64,000 nucleotides of DNA from VRUE01 sp963774555 (GTDB lineage: Bacteria; Actinomycetota; Thermoleophilia; Solirubrobacterales; 70-9): the NCBI GenBank assembly GCA_963774555.1, contig CAVZFL010000002.1:248001-312000 (forward strand). The letters run 5' to 3'. The notes beneath the pieces are model-generated. The model was not told the DNA's origin. It was given only the letters and a program-made list of their open reading frames with translations, and did no database searches. Made by a program: the position numbers and the translations under genes. Position 1 is the first letter of the stretch. Each line of letters opens with the position of its first letter. Below are positions 32,785-40,440 of the stretch, in pieces.

Positions 32785-33824
32785 GGCCGCTCAAACGGCG
32801 ACGAGACGCGGTCGCGCCCGCCGGCCTTGGCCGCGTAGAGAGCCTCGTCGGCGCGGGCGACCAGATCGTCGGTGTCGACCGTGCTGGGCTTGGAGATCGC
32901 GGCGCCGATGCTGATCGTCACCCTGACCCCGGCCGTACGGCGCTTGCGCACCGCCTCGCGGAGGCGCTCGGCGATCCCCACGGCGTCCGCTTCGCTGGCG
33001 CCGGGCAGGACGACGAGGATCTCCTCGCCTCCTATCCGGTAGATCGAGTCGCCGGCGCGCAGGACGGCGCGCATCGTGTAGGCGACGTCCTGCAGCACGG
33101 CGTCGCCGGCGGCGTGCCCGAGCTGGTCGTTGACCCGCTTGAAGTGATCGAGGTCGCAGAGTAGGAGCGCGTGGGACTGGCCCTCCTTCTCGCCGCTCGG
33201 CTGACCGTCGAGGTCGGCGAGGCGCTGCTCGAGCGCGTTGCGGTTGAAGAGACCCGTGAGCGGGTCGAGGGTCGAGCGGCGGCGGTGGGCACGATCGGAC
33301 TCGACCAGGGCGCCGGAGAGGATCACCGTGCTGAGGATCAGGGCGACCGCGGCGATCAGCGTCTGGCTATGCGCGCTGGCGGCGGCCGGATCGACCGCGA
33401 CCGTGCTGATCAGGAAGACCGAGACGAGGTAGGCGGTGCCGACCGCCATCCCCCAGGGCTCGAAGCGAACGCCGAGGGTCACCGCCGGCAGGGCGAACCA
33501 CATCAGCACCGGGCTAGTCGGCCCCCCGGTCGCGACTACGGCGCCGGCCAGCAGCAGCGGCAGCGCTCCCCAGGCCCCCGCCACCCACAGCCACGGGTGC
33601 GGACTCGCCTGCATGAAGCGATCGGCGATGGCGAAGCCGCAGAAGCCGAGGGCCAGCGGAGCCAGCCAGGCCCAGCCAACCTGCGGTCCGGCGGAGGCGA
33701 GCGCCAGGGCCAGAATCGCGAAGCAGGCCGTGCGGTAGCGCCGCACGCGCTGCTCCATGTCGAGCAGGCGTTCGCGCCGAGCTTCCGCCCGGATCGCCGC
33801 AAGGGATTCAGCCGTCGCCACCAT
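32673..33824 (-). CDS. membrane-bound diguanylate cyclase (GGDEF)
   Basis: A 383-residue protein. About five to six hydrophobic segments occupy residues 30-170, followed by a GGDEF domain starting DPLTGLFNRNALEQRL. The active site is GGEEI, and an RxxD inhibitory site (RAGD) lies exactly five residues upstream, so product inhibition by c-di-GMP is expected. It should synthesise c-di-GMP from GTP in response to a membrane-sensed cue. The last 37 residues are read through the antisense of the M42 gene, giving an unusual Ser/Arg-rich tail that may reflect loss of the original stop codon. Confidence 0.88.
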   Translation of the reverse strand: MVATAESLAAIRAEARRERLLDMEQRVRRYRTACFAILALALASAGPQVGWAWLAPLALGFCGFAIADRFMQASPHPWLWVAGAWGALPLLLAGAVVATGGPTSPVLMWFALPAVTLGVRFEPWGMAVGTAYLVSVFLISTVAVDPAAASAHSQTLIAAVALILSTVILSGALVESDRAHRRRSTLDPLTGLFNRNALEQRLADLDGQPSGEKEGQSHALLLCDLDHFKRVNDQLGHAAGDAVLQDVAYTMRAVLRAGDSIYRIGGEEILVVLPGASEADAVGIAERLREAVRKRRTAGVRVTISIGAAISKPSTVDTDDLVARADEALYAAKAGGRDRVSSPFERPQRLRSTPSSRLAAKATISSIVASRSARSTSSTGECM

Positions 33825-33876
33825 GCCCCCTCATCGACCCGCGGGCCGCCCGGTCTTAAACCTGCACCCCAAACTG

Positions 33877-33929
33877 CCGAACTGCAGCAACTTCTCTACC
33901 TGCTGGATCGAGAAGTTGATGCAGTTCGG
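33877..33929. repeat. palindrome between the GGDEF gene and pepQ
   Basis: Twenty-bp arms match at 19 positions: CCGAACTGCAGCAACTTCTC (33877-33896) with 33910-33929, loop of 13 nt (TACCTGCTGGATC). It ends 10 bp from the stop of the peptidase gene. No T-run. Its stem is unrelated to the other palindromes in the window. Confidence 0.75.
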
Positions 33930-33938
33930 ATGAGGAGG

Positions 33939-34997
33939 TCAGTCGACGAGCTGGAGGTCCTTGGGGAGGGTGCTGAGGTTGCGATGCCCCTCCGCGGTGA
34001 CCACCACGAGATCCTCGATGCGGACGCCGAGCTCGCCGGGGAGGTAGATGCCGGGCTCGATCGTCACCACTTCGCCGGCCGCGAGCACGTCCGCGGAGCG
34101 CGGCGAGACGCGCGGCTCCTCGTGCACCTCGAGCCCGACGCCGTGGCCGAGGCCGTGGCCGAAGCGCTCGCCGTGGCCCGCGGCGGCGATCAGGTCACGC
34201 GCCACGCCGTCCACGACCTCAGCGCGAACGCCGGCCTCAACCATCGTCAGCGCCGCCGCCTGCGCCTCGCGCACCGTCTCGTAAACCGCCCGCGCCCGCT
34301 CGCCGGGCTCGCCCGTGGCAAAGGTCCGCGTCCCGTCCGAGCAGTAGCCGTCGAGCTTGGCCCCCATATCGAAGACGACCAGCTCGCCGCGCCCGATCTC
34401 CCGCTCGCCCGGCTCTGCGTGCGGCAGGGCGCCGTTCGGGCCGGCGGCGACGATGGTGGGGAAGGACGGCTCGGCACCCTGCTCCCGCATCCGGGCCTCC
34501 GCCGCGCGGGCGACGTCGAGCTCGCTGCGACCGACCAGGCCGCGCTCCAGCGACCAGCCCCAGACCTCGTCGGCCAGCTCCGCGGCGGCCGCGATCGCCG
34601 CCAGCTCCGCTTCGTCCTTGACCCGGCGCAGCTTCTCCACGGTCCCCCCGGCCCCTTCGAGGGTGACGCCGTCGGCCAGCTTCTCCTTCAGCTTTCCCAG
34701 CGTGCGGACCGCCATGTGATGGTCTTCGAAGCCGACCTTGCCGCTGAGCCGCTCGGCGATGCCGGCGAGCCAGTCGTCCTTGACGGTGACGACGTCCCAG
34801 CCCTCCACCTCGGCCTCGGCGCGCTCGGTGTAGCGGAAATCGGTGAGGAAGATCCGCGCCTCGGAGCCGCAGATGCAGGCGCCGTTGGTGCCCCCGAAGC
34901 CGCTCAGGTAGCGGACGTTGGTCAGATCGGTGACGAGCAGGCAGTCGAGCTCGCGCTCGGCCACCAGGGCCGCGAGGCGGTCGCCGCGGGTCTGCAT
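33939..34997 (-). CDS. M24 aminopeptidase P/Xaa-Pro dipeptidase
   Basis: A 352-residue creatinase-fold metallopeptidase: N-terminal domain MQTRGDRLAALVAERELDCL and LTNVRYLSGFGGTNG, then the pita-bread domain with metal ligands in VVFDMGAKLDGYCSDGTRTF (two Asp), HGLGHGVGLEVHEEPR (His), TIEPGIY (Glu) and GVRIEDLVVV (Glu). It cleaves X-Pro peptides. The gene follows aroQ with a 1-nt overlap, the order aroQ-pepQ-efp being widely conserved; here an accessory segment separates it from efp. Confidence 0.92.
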   Translation of the reverse strand: MQTRGDRLAALVAERELDCLLVTDLTNVRYLSGFGGTNGACICGSEARIFLTDFRYTERAEAEVEGWDVVTVKDDWLAGIAERLSGKVGFEDHHMAVRTLGKLKEKLADGVTLEGAGGTVEKLRRVKDEAELAAIAAAAELADEVWGWSLERGLVGRSELDVARAAEARMREQGAEPSFPTIVAAGPNGALPHAEPGEREIGRGELVVFDMGAKLDGYCSDGTRTFATGEPGERARAVYETVREAQAAALTMVEAGVRAEVVDGVARDLIAAAGHGERFGHGLGHGVGLEVHEEPRVSPRSADVLAAGEVVTIEPGIYLPGELGVRIEDLVVVTAEGHRNLSTLPKDLQLVD

Positions 34998-35455
34998 CAG
35001 GCCGAGCCCACGCCGAGCTCGCCGGCGAGCAGCTCGAGCGCCTCGCGATAGCCGTCGGGGCCCTTACCGAAGATCTTCGCCAGCACCAGCCCGTCGAAGA
35101 CCGAGAGCCGCCGCCACTCGTCGCGCGCCTCGACGTCTGAAAGGTGAACCTCGACCGCCGGCAGGCCGGCGACGTCGAGCGCATCGGCGATCGCGCGGCT
35201 GTAGTGGGACCAGGCGCCGGCGTTGACGAGCGCAGAGTCAGCCAGCTCGGGCAGGCGATGCAGGTACTCGACGAACTCACCCTCGGAGTTGGTCTGGAAG
35301 AAGATCGTCTCGAGGCCGGCCTCATGCGCCCAGCGCTCGACCTTGGTCTCCAGGTCGCGCAGGGAAAGGCCGCCGTAGACCTCCGGGTCGCGGCGGTCGA
35401 GGATGTCGAAGTTGACGCCGTGCAGGACGGCGACGCGGTTGTGGGCGGCACTCAC
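34997..35455 (-). CDS. aroQ: 3-dehydroquinate dehydratase, type II
   Basis: A 152-residue type II dehydroquinase, third step of the shikimate pathway. Motifs are LHGVNFDILDRRDPEVYGG (catalytic Tyr in the lid), FFQTNSEGEFVEYLHRL, NAGAWSHYSRAIADAL and VEVHLSDVEARDEWRRLS with catalytic His. The family usually has GPNLNxLGxREP at the start, here changed to GVNFDILDRRDP, a recognised variation. Its start overlaps the aroKB stop by 4 nt. Confidence 0.93.
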   Translation of the reverse strand: MSAAHNRVAVLHGVNFDILDRRDPEVYGGLSLRDLETKVERWAHEAGLETIFFQTNSEGEFVEYLHRLPELADSALVNAGAWSHYSRAIADALDVAGLPAVEVHLSDVEARDEWRRLSVFDGLVLAKIFGKGPDGYREALELLAGELGVGSA

Positions 35456-36984
35456 GCGTACAACTCTTCCACGGCGGCGCGAACCTCGGCGGTGTCGACC
35501 AGCTCGCCGGTGCGCGGAGCCCCCGGCTCGGAGAGCAGGACGAAGCCGACGCCGGCCGCGGTGCGCTTCTTGTCGCGCTGCAGCGCCGCCAGAAGCGGCT
35601 CGACCCCGACCGCCGGATCGAGCCTGACCGGCAGCCCGTGGCGGGACAGCGTCGCCTCGACCTCCTCGCGCAGGGTCGGTGCCCCGGAGAGCCGCAGCGC
35701 CGCGAGCAGACCGAGCCCGACCGCCTCGCCGTGGCGGTAGCGCTCATAGCCGCTCGCCGCCTCGATCGCGTGTCCGACCGTGTGGCCGAGGTTGAGCACC
35801 ATGCGCCGGCCCGTGTCCCGTTCGTCAGCGGCGACGACCTCGCACTTGTAGCGAGCACAGGCGAAGACGAGGTCGGCAAGCGCCTCGGGGGCGAGCGCAT
35901 CGAGCGAACGCACCCGCTCCCAGAGTTCGCCGCCGGCAAGCAGGCCGGTCTTCAGCAGCTCGACGAAGCCGGCCGCCAGCTCCTCGCCGGGAAGGCTCGC
36001 CAGGGTCGCGGTGTCGGCGATCACGGCCGCGGGTAGGTGGTAGGCGCCGGCGTAGTTCTTGCCCTCGGGCAGGTCGACGCCGGTCTTGCCGCCGTAGGCG
36101 GAGTCGACCTGGGCGACCAGCGTGGTCGGCACCTGCACCACCGGCACGCCGCGCTGGTAGACGTGGGCGCAGAAGCCGGCCAGGTCGCCGACCACGCCGC
36201 CGCCGAGGGCGACGGCGTGGTCCTCGCGGGTCATGCCGGCCCGGGCCATCTCGCTCAGCACCCACTCGGCCTCGGCCATCGTCTTCGCCGACTCGCCGGG
36301 CGCGACCTCGATCCGCGCCGACAGCGGCTCTAGGCGCTCGGCGTAGAGCGCCGCAACGGCGCGGTCGGTGACGCAGAAGCGCCGGCTGCCGAGCGGCCAC
36401 CACTCGAGCTCGAGCAGGCCGGCGCCGACGAAGACGGGGTACTCGCCCGCGGCGCTCTCCGCCCAGAGCATCTTGGTGCCGGGCGGCAGCTCCGTCAGCG
36501 CCCGCAACGACGGCATCGCGCGCGCGACGATCCCCCGGTCCCCCGGCGGCAGGATCGCGTCCGCCAGCTCCTCGTAGAACGGCAGGCGCTCCTCGAGCAG
36601 GCGCTCCACGTCCTCGGTGCTGCTGGCAAGCGGCCGGTCGCTGCGGACGATCCGCGCCCACGCCTGCTCGGCCTCGACCTGCAGCCAGACGACGACGTGG
36701 CGGGCCAGCGCGCTGCGCACGCGCTCGGAGAGCACGCTGCCGCCGCCGAGCGCGATCGCACCGCCGTCGGCTCGCTCCAACAGCTCCCCCACGACCTCGG
36801 CCTCGCGCGCCCGGAACGCCTCCTCCCCGTCCTGCTCGAAAGCCGTTGAGATCTTCTTGCCGAGCGCCTCTTCCATCAGCGCGTCGACCTCGGTCGTCTC
36901 CAACCCGGCCTCGCGCGCCGCGGCCAGCGCCGTGCTCTTGCCCGCCCCCATGAACCCAACGAAGACCAGCGCCGGGCGGCTCAC
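35452..36984 (-). CDS. aroKB: shikimate kinase / 3-dehydroquinate synthase fusion
   Basis: A 510-residue bifunctional protein from GTG 36984. Residues 1-160 are shikimate kinase: Walker A GFMGAGKST at about 9-17, then VDALMEEALG and LGGGSVLSERVR. Residues 165-510 are dehydroquinate synthase: GGGVVGDLAGFCAHVYQRG, QVDSAYGGKTGVDLPEGKN, FVELLKTGLL and metal ligands in NLGHTVGHAIEA and HGEAVGLG. It covers two steps of aromatic amino acid synthesis. aroK and aroB are usually adjacent separate genes; here no stop intervenes. A hairpin separates it from aroC. Confidence 0.93.
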   Translation of the reverse strand: MSRPALVFVGFMGAGKSTALAAAREAGLETTEVDALMEEALGKKISTAFEQDGEEAFRAREAEVVGELLERADGGAIALGGGSVLSERVRSALARHVVVWLQVEAEQAWARIVRSDRPLASSTEDVERLLEERLPFYEELADAILPPGDRGIVARAMPSLRALTELPPGTKMLWAESAAGEYPVFVGAGLLELEWWPLGSRRFCVTDRAVAALYAERLEPLSARIEVAPGESAKTMAEAEWVLSEMARAGMTREDHAVALGGGVVGDLAGFCAHVYQRGVPVVQVPTTLVAQVDSAYGGKTGVDLPEGKNYAGAYHLPAAVIADTATLASLPGEELAAGFVELLKTGLLAGGELWERVRSLDALAPEALADLVFACARYKCEVVAADERDTGRRMVLNLGHTVGHAIEAASGYERYRHGEAVGLGLLAALRLSGAPTLREEVEATLSRHGLPVRLDPAVGVEPLLAALQRDKKRTAAGVGFVLLSEPGAPRTGELVDTAEVRAAVEELYA

Positions 36985-36989
36985 CGAAC

Positions 36990-37032
36990 GAAACGCGCCT
37001 TTCCCATCCAGGGCATGGAAAATCCGCGTTTC
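36990..37032. repeat. palindrome between aroC and aroKB
   Basis: GAAACGCG (36990-36997) pairs with CGCGTTTC (37025-37032) around CCTTTCCCATCCAGGGCATG and GAAAATC, itself partly self-complementary (TTTCC/GGAAA). The core resembles those at 23607 and 11527. It overlaps the aroC stop codon at 37031-37033 and starts 6 bp from the aroKB start. Confidence 0.6.
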
Positions 37033-38197
37033 ATCCCCGCAAGTCGATGCGGCTCTTGTAGGCCGCGACGGCCGAGAGCACGTCGTCGATGTGGTCGCCG
37101 CCGAACTTCTCGCGGTAGCAGCGGGCGAGGGTGAGGCAGACCATTGCCTCGGCGACCACCGCGGCCGCCGGCACCACGGTCGAGTCGGTGCGCTCGCGCA
37201 GCGCCTGCGCCGGCTCCTTGGTCTCGGTGTCGACCGAGCGCAGCGGCTTGGTCAGGGTCGAGATCGGCTTGATCGCGGCCCGCACCGAGAGCGGCTGGCC
37301 GTTGGTCATCCCGCCCTCGAGGCCGCCGGCGTGGTTGGTCTCGCGGAAGTAGCCGCGCTCGGGCGAGTGGAAGATCTCGTCGTGGGCCTCGGAGCCGGGC
37401 CGGCCGGCGACGTCCCAGGCCTCGCCGATCGCGACGCCCTTGACCGACTGGATCGAGGCGACGGCGCCGGCGAGGCGACCGTCGAGGCGGTCTTCCCAGG
37501 AGATGTGCGAACCGAGGCCGGGGACGAGGCCGAAGGCGCGCACCTCGAAGCTGCCGCCAAGGCTCTCGTTGGCCTTGCGCAGGCGGTTGATCTCGTCGAC
37601 CATCGCCGCGCTGGCCTCGGGGTCGAGGCAGCGCACGGGGTCCTCGTCGACGCCGGCGAAGTCCTCCGGCGCGAGGTCGGGGCGCTCGGGCGCCACCACC
37701 GAGGCGATCTGGGTGACGTGGCTGTGGACGCTGACGCCGAGCGCGCCGAGGAAGCCGCGGGCGATCGAGCCGGCCGCCACCCGCGCCGCGGTCTCGCGGG
37801 CGCTGGCCCGCTCGAGCACGTTGCGAATGTCGCCGTGGCCGTACTTCTGGGCGCCGACCAGATCGGCGTGTCCCGGCCGCGGCAGGTGGACCTCGTCGAC
37901 CGCGGCGTCGACCGGCCACGGGTTCATCCGCTCCTCCCAGTTGGCGTAGTCGCGGTTGGCGACGAGGATCGCGATCGGGCTGCCGAGCGTGCGGCCGTGG
38001 CGCATTCCGGAGCGAATCTCCACCGAATCGCTCTCGATCTTCATCCGACCGCCGCGCCCGTGCCCGAGCTGCCGCCGCGCCATGTCCCGGTCGAGCGCCT
38101 CGCGCTCCAGCTCCAGCCCCGCCGGCATCCCCTCGACGATCGCCACGAGCCCAGGCCCGTGCGACTCCCCCGCAGTGGTGAACCGAAATCCGCTCAT
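37031..38197 (-). CDS. aroC: chorismate synthase
   Basis: Last common step to chorismate, FMN-dependent. A 388-residue protein with MSGFRFTTAGESHGPGLVAI, GRGGRMKIESDSVEI, RASARETAARVAAG and a late DIDxV/L-like SAVAAYKSRIDLRG end. Conserved His and Arg residues of signatures 1 and 2 are present. It is part of the minus-strand series alaS-ruvX-mltG-aroE-aroC-aroKB-aroQ-pepQ. Palindromes lie on both sides. Confidence 0.95.
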   Translation of the reverse strand: MSGFRFTTAGESHGPGLVAIVEGMPAGLELEREALDRDMARRQLGHGRGGRMKIESDSVEIRSGMRHGRTLGSPIAILVANRDYANWEERMNPWPVDAAVDEVHLPRPGHADLVGAQKYGHGDIRNVLERASARETAARVAAGSIARGFLGALGVSVHSHVTQIASVVAPERPDLAPEDFAGVDEDPVRCLDPEASAAMVDEINRLRKANESLGGSFEVRAFGLVPGLGSHISWEDRLDGRLAGAVASIQSVKGVAIGEAWDVAGRPGSEAHDEIFHSPERGYFRETNHAGGLEGGMTNGQPLSVRAAIKPISTLTKPLRSVDTETKEPAQALRERTDSTVVPAAAVVAEAMVCLTLARCYREKFGGDHIDDVLSAVAAYKSRIDLRG

Positions 38198-38222
38198 GCC
38201 GCCCGCAAGGCTATCGGCGCGA

Positions 38223-38268
38223 CGACTGGCGAGTTGAGCACACCAGGGTGTGCTTAAGTCGCCAGTCG
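38223..38268. repeat. near-perfect palindrome between aroE and aroC
   Basis: Arms of 22 bp (38223-38244 and 38247-38268) pair with a single mismatch and one G-T pair, leaving only a 2-nt loop: CACACC-AG-GGTGTG at the centre and GACTGGCGA/TCGCCAGTC outside. It ends 4 bp from the aroE stop. Such a tight cruciform is unusual for a terminator. Confidence 0.75.
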
Positions 38269-38272
38269 CCGA

Positions 38273-39065
38273 TCAGCTGCGGGCGGCGGCGCGCATGGTG
38301 TCGAGGGGAGCTGGGCGGGCGGTCCAGATTTCGAGGGAGCGGGCACCTTGCTGGACGAGGATCTCGAGACCATCCACCACCGCTGCGCCCGCCGCCTCGG
38401 CCGCGCGCAGCAGCGCAGTCGACTCGCCGCCGTAGACCATGTCGACGACCGTCTGGCCCGGGCCGAAGCCGTCCTCCACCAGCGGCAGCTCGGAGAACGG
38501 GTCCTCGCTGCCGAGGCCGACCGCGGTCGAGTTGACGATCAGGTCGTAGTCGGCCTGGCGTGGCTCCGTCACCGGCTCGCCGCCGAGTTCCGCGCAGAGG
38601 TCGCGCGAGCGCAGCTCGGTGCGATTCCAAACCGCCACCTCCGCGCCCTCGCGCAGCAGTCCCCAGACCACGGCGCGGGCGGCGCCACCGGCGCCGAGCA
38701 CCAGCGCGCGCCTGCCCTACCGGCGAGGTCGGCAGGGCGCCGAGCAGGCCGGCGGCGTCGGTGTTCTCGGCGTGGACCTCGCTGCCTTCGAAGCTGAGCG
38801 TGTTGGCGGCGCCGATCTCGCGCGCCGTCTGCGAGAGCTCGTCGGCCAGGGCAAGCGCGGCCTCCTTGTGGGGCACGGTGACGTTGGCGCCGGCGAAACC
38901 CTCGCCCGCCATCGCCCGCACCCGTGCCTCGAAGGCGTCGGGGGCGACGTCGATCGCCTCGTAGCTCCACTCCTCACCCAACCCCAGCTCGGCCAGGGCC
39001 GCGTTCTGCATCGCCGGCGAGCGCGAGTGTCCAACCGGGTGCCCAAGCACGGCAAGTCGCGGCAT
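38273..39065 (-). CDS. aroE: shikimate 5-dehydrogenase, frameshifted
   Basis: From ATG 39065: MPRLAVLGHPVGHSRSPAMQ with the substrate-binding SRSP, then GANVTVPHKEAALAL with catalytic Lys. One extra G in GTAGGGCAGG near 38717 shifts the frame in front of the NADP motif; the continuation reads VLGAGGAARAVVWGLLREGA and ends DTMRAAARS at 38273. Corrected length is about 263 residues, normal. It reduces dehydroshikimate. The break falls in a block where other essential genes also show single-base errors. It follows mltG by 2 nt. Confidence 0.88.
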
Positions 39066-39067
39066 GC

Positions 39068-40037
39068 CTATTCCCCGCAGCTGTCCGGCGAGTTGCCGCC
39101 GGCCGCTTCGCGGGCCGAGTTGTAGCGTTCGACGTCGGCGTTGAATTCCGCTTCGGTCGAGGAGAAGGCGAGCTTGTTGCAGGCGCCCGGTTCTGCCACG
39201 TAGAAGAGGTAGTCGACCTTGACCGGGTGCGCCGCGGCTTCGATCGAGGCGAGCCCGGGACTGTCGATCGGCCCCGGAGGCAGACCGGCGTGGGTGCGCG
39301 TGTTGTAGGGCGATTCGACCGCCAGTTCGGATTCGGTCAGCGGCCGCGTGTAGTTGCCGGTGGCGAAACGCGTGGTCGCGTCGATCCCCAGCGGCATCCC
39401 ATCGTGCAGGCGGTTGTAGATCACCGCGGCGACCAGCTGGCCGCTGGCTTTCCAGGCCGGCCTCGTGCTCGATCATCGAGGCGATCGTGACCACGTCGAA
39501 GACCGTCAGGTTCTTCGAGTGCGCGTAGGCCATGCTCACGCCCTTGATCCGCCGCTTGAAGTCTTCGAGCTGCAGCTGGACGAGGTCGGCGGCACTGGCG
39601 TGCTTCTCGAGCTCGAAGGTGTCGGGGAAGAGGAAGCCCTCGAGGTCCTTGGCGTCGGCGCCGCCGTACTTGGCTGGATTGAGGTACTTCGAGCGCACGC
39701 TCGCCCGCGTGTAGCTGCCGCGCAAACCGTCCTGCTTGGCGATCTCCGCGGTCTGTCCCCGCGTGTACCCCTCCGGGATCGTCACCGACACCGTCTTCAT
39801 CGGGACCGGGGGCGGCGGGGCGCTGTGGTGGAAGTGGCGGTAGGCGAGGGCTGCGATCGCGGCGATGCCGACGAAGACGGCGCCGAGTGCGAGCGCGACG
39901 CCGAGCCGCCGGCGCCGCGAATGGGTCGGCTTCGCCCGCGGCCTGCTCGGCTCGGGCGGGGGTTGCGATCCGCGCCGGCGCGCTTCGCGCTCGCGGCGGC
40001 GCTCCTCGCGCTCAGCGGCGAGCAGGTCCTCACTCAT
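39068..40037 (-). CDS. mltG: endolytic transglycosylase MltG, frameshifted
   Basis: A membrane-anchored YceG-type protein: basic N-terminus, one transmembrane helix (VALALGAVFVGIAAIAALAY), then VSVTIPEGYTRGQTAEIA, GFLFPDTFEL and TIASMIEHEAGLESQRP with the catalytic Glu. One extra base near 39437 breaks the frame; the rest resumes LVAAVIYNRLHDGMPLGID and ends with the SPYNTRTHAGLPPGPIDSPG block. Corrected length is about 322 residues. MltG cleaves nascent glycan strands. Its start overlaps the ruvX stop by 8 nt. Confidence 0.88.
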
Positions 40038-40434
40038 CGCCGCTCTCCTCGATCGCCGCGCGACCGGCGAGGTAGGCCTGCAGCAGGTGTGCGGCGGCGA
40101 GCGAGTCGGGCGCCGCGGCGGCGCCTTCGCGCTTGCTGGCCTCGGCCATGCGGGTGGTCAGGCGCTCGTCGTAGGCCTCGACCGGAACGTCGACGATCGC
40201 TTCCAGCTCTGTGCAGAAGCTGCGGACCAGGGCGGCCTGGCTGCCTTCCTCGCCGCTGAGGTGCAGGGGCAGGCCGACGACGACCCGCTCGACCCCGTGC
40301 TCGGCGACCAGCTCGGCGACGGAGCGCACCTCGGGCGGTTCGATCACCGGCAGCGGCGTCGCCAGGGTGCCGCTGGGGTCGGAGATCGCACAGCCGATGC
40401 GGGCGGTGCCGTGGTCGAGGGCGAGGACGCGCAT
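40030..40434 (-). CDS. ruvX: Holliday junction resolvase-like RuvX/YqgF
   Basis: A 134-residue RNase H-fold protein: MRVLALDHGTARIGCAISDP has the first catalytic Asp and Gly-x-x-x-Ile, VERVVVGLPLHLSGEEG the second strand, and VPVEAYDERLTTRMAE the acidic pair. YqgF is implicated in 16S rRNA 5'-end processing and recombination. It lies between alaS and mltG, the standard neighbourhood, with an 8-nt overlap with mltG and 6 nt from the alaS stop. Confidence 0.93.
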   Translation of the reverse strand: MRVLALDHGTARIGCAISDPSGTLATPLPVIEPPEVRSVAELVAEHGVERVVVGLPLHLSGEEGSQAALVRSFCTELEAIVDVPVEAYDERLTTRMAEASKREGAAAAPDSLAAAHLLQAYLAGRAAIEESGDE

Positions 40435-40440
40435 CGGCTT

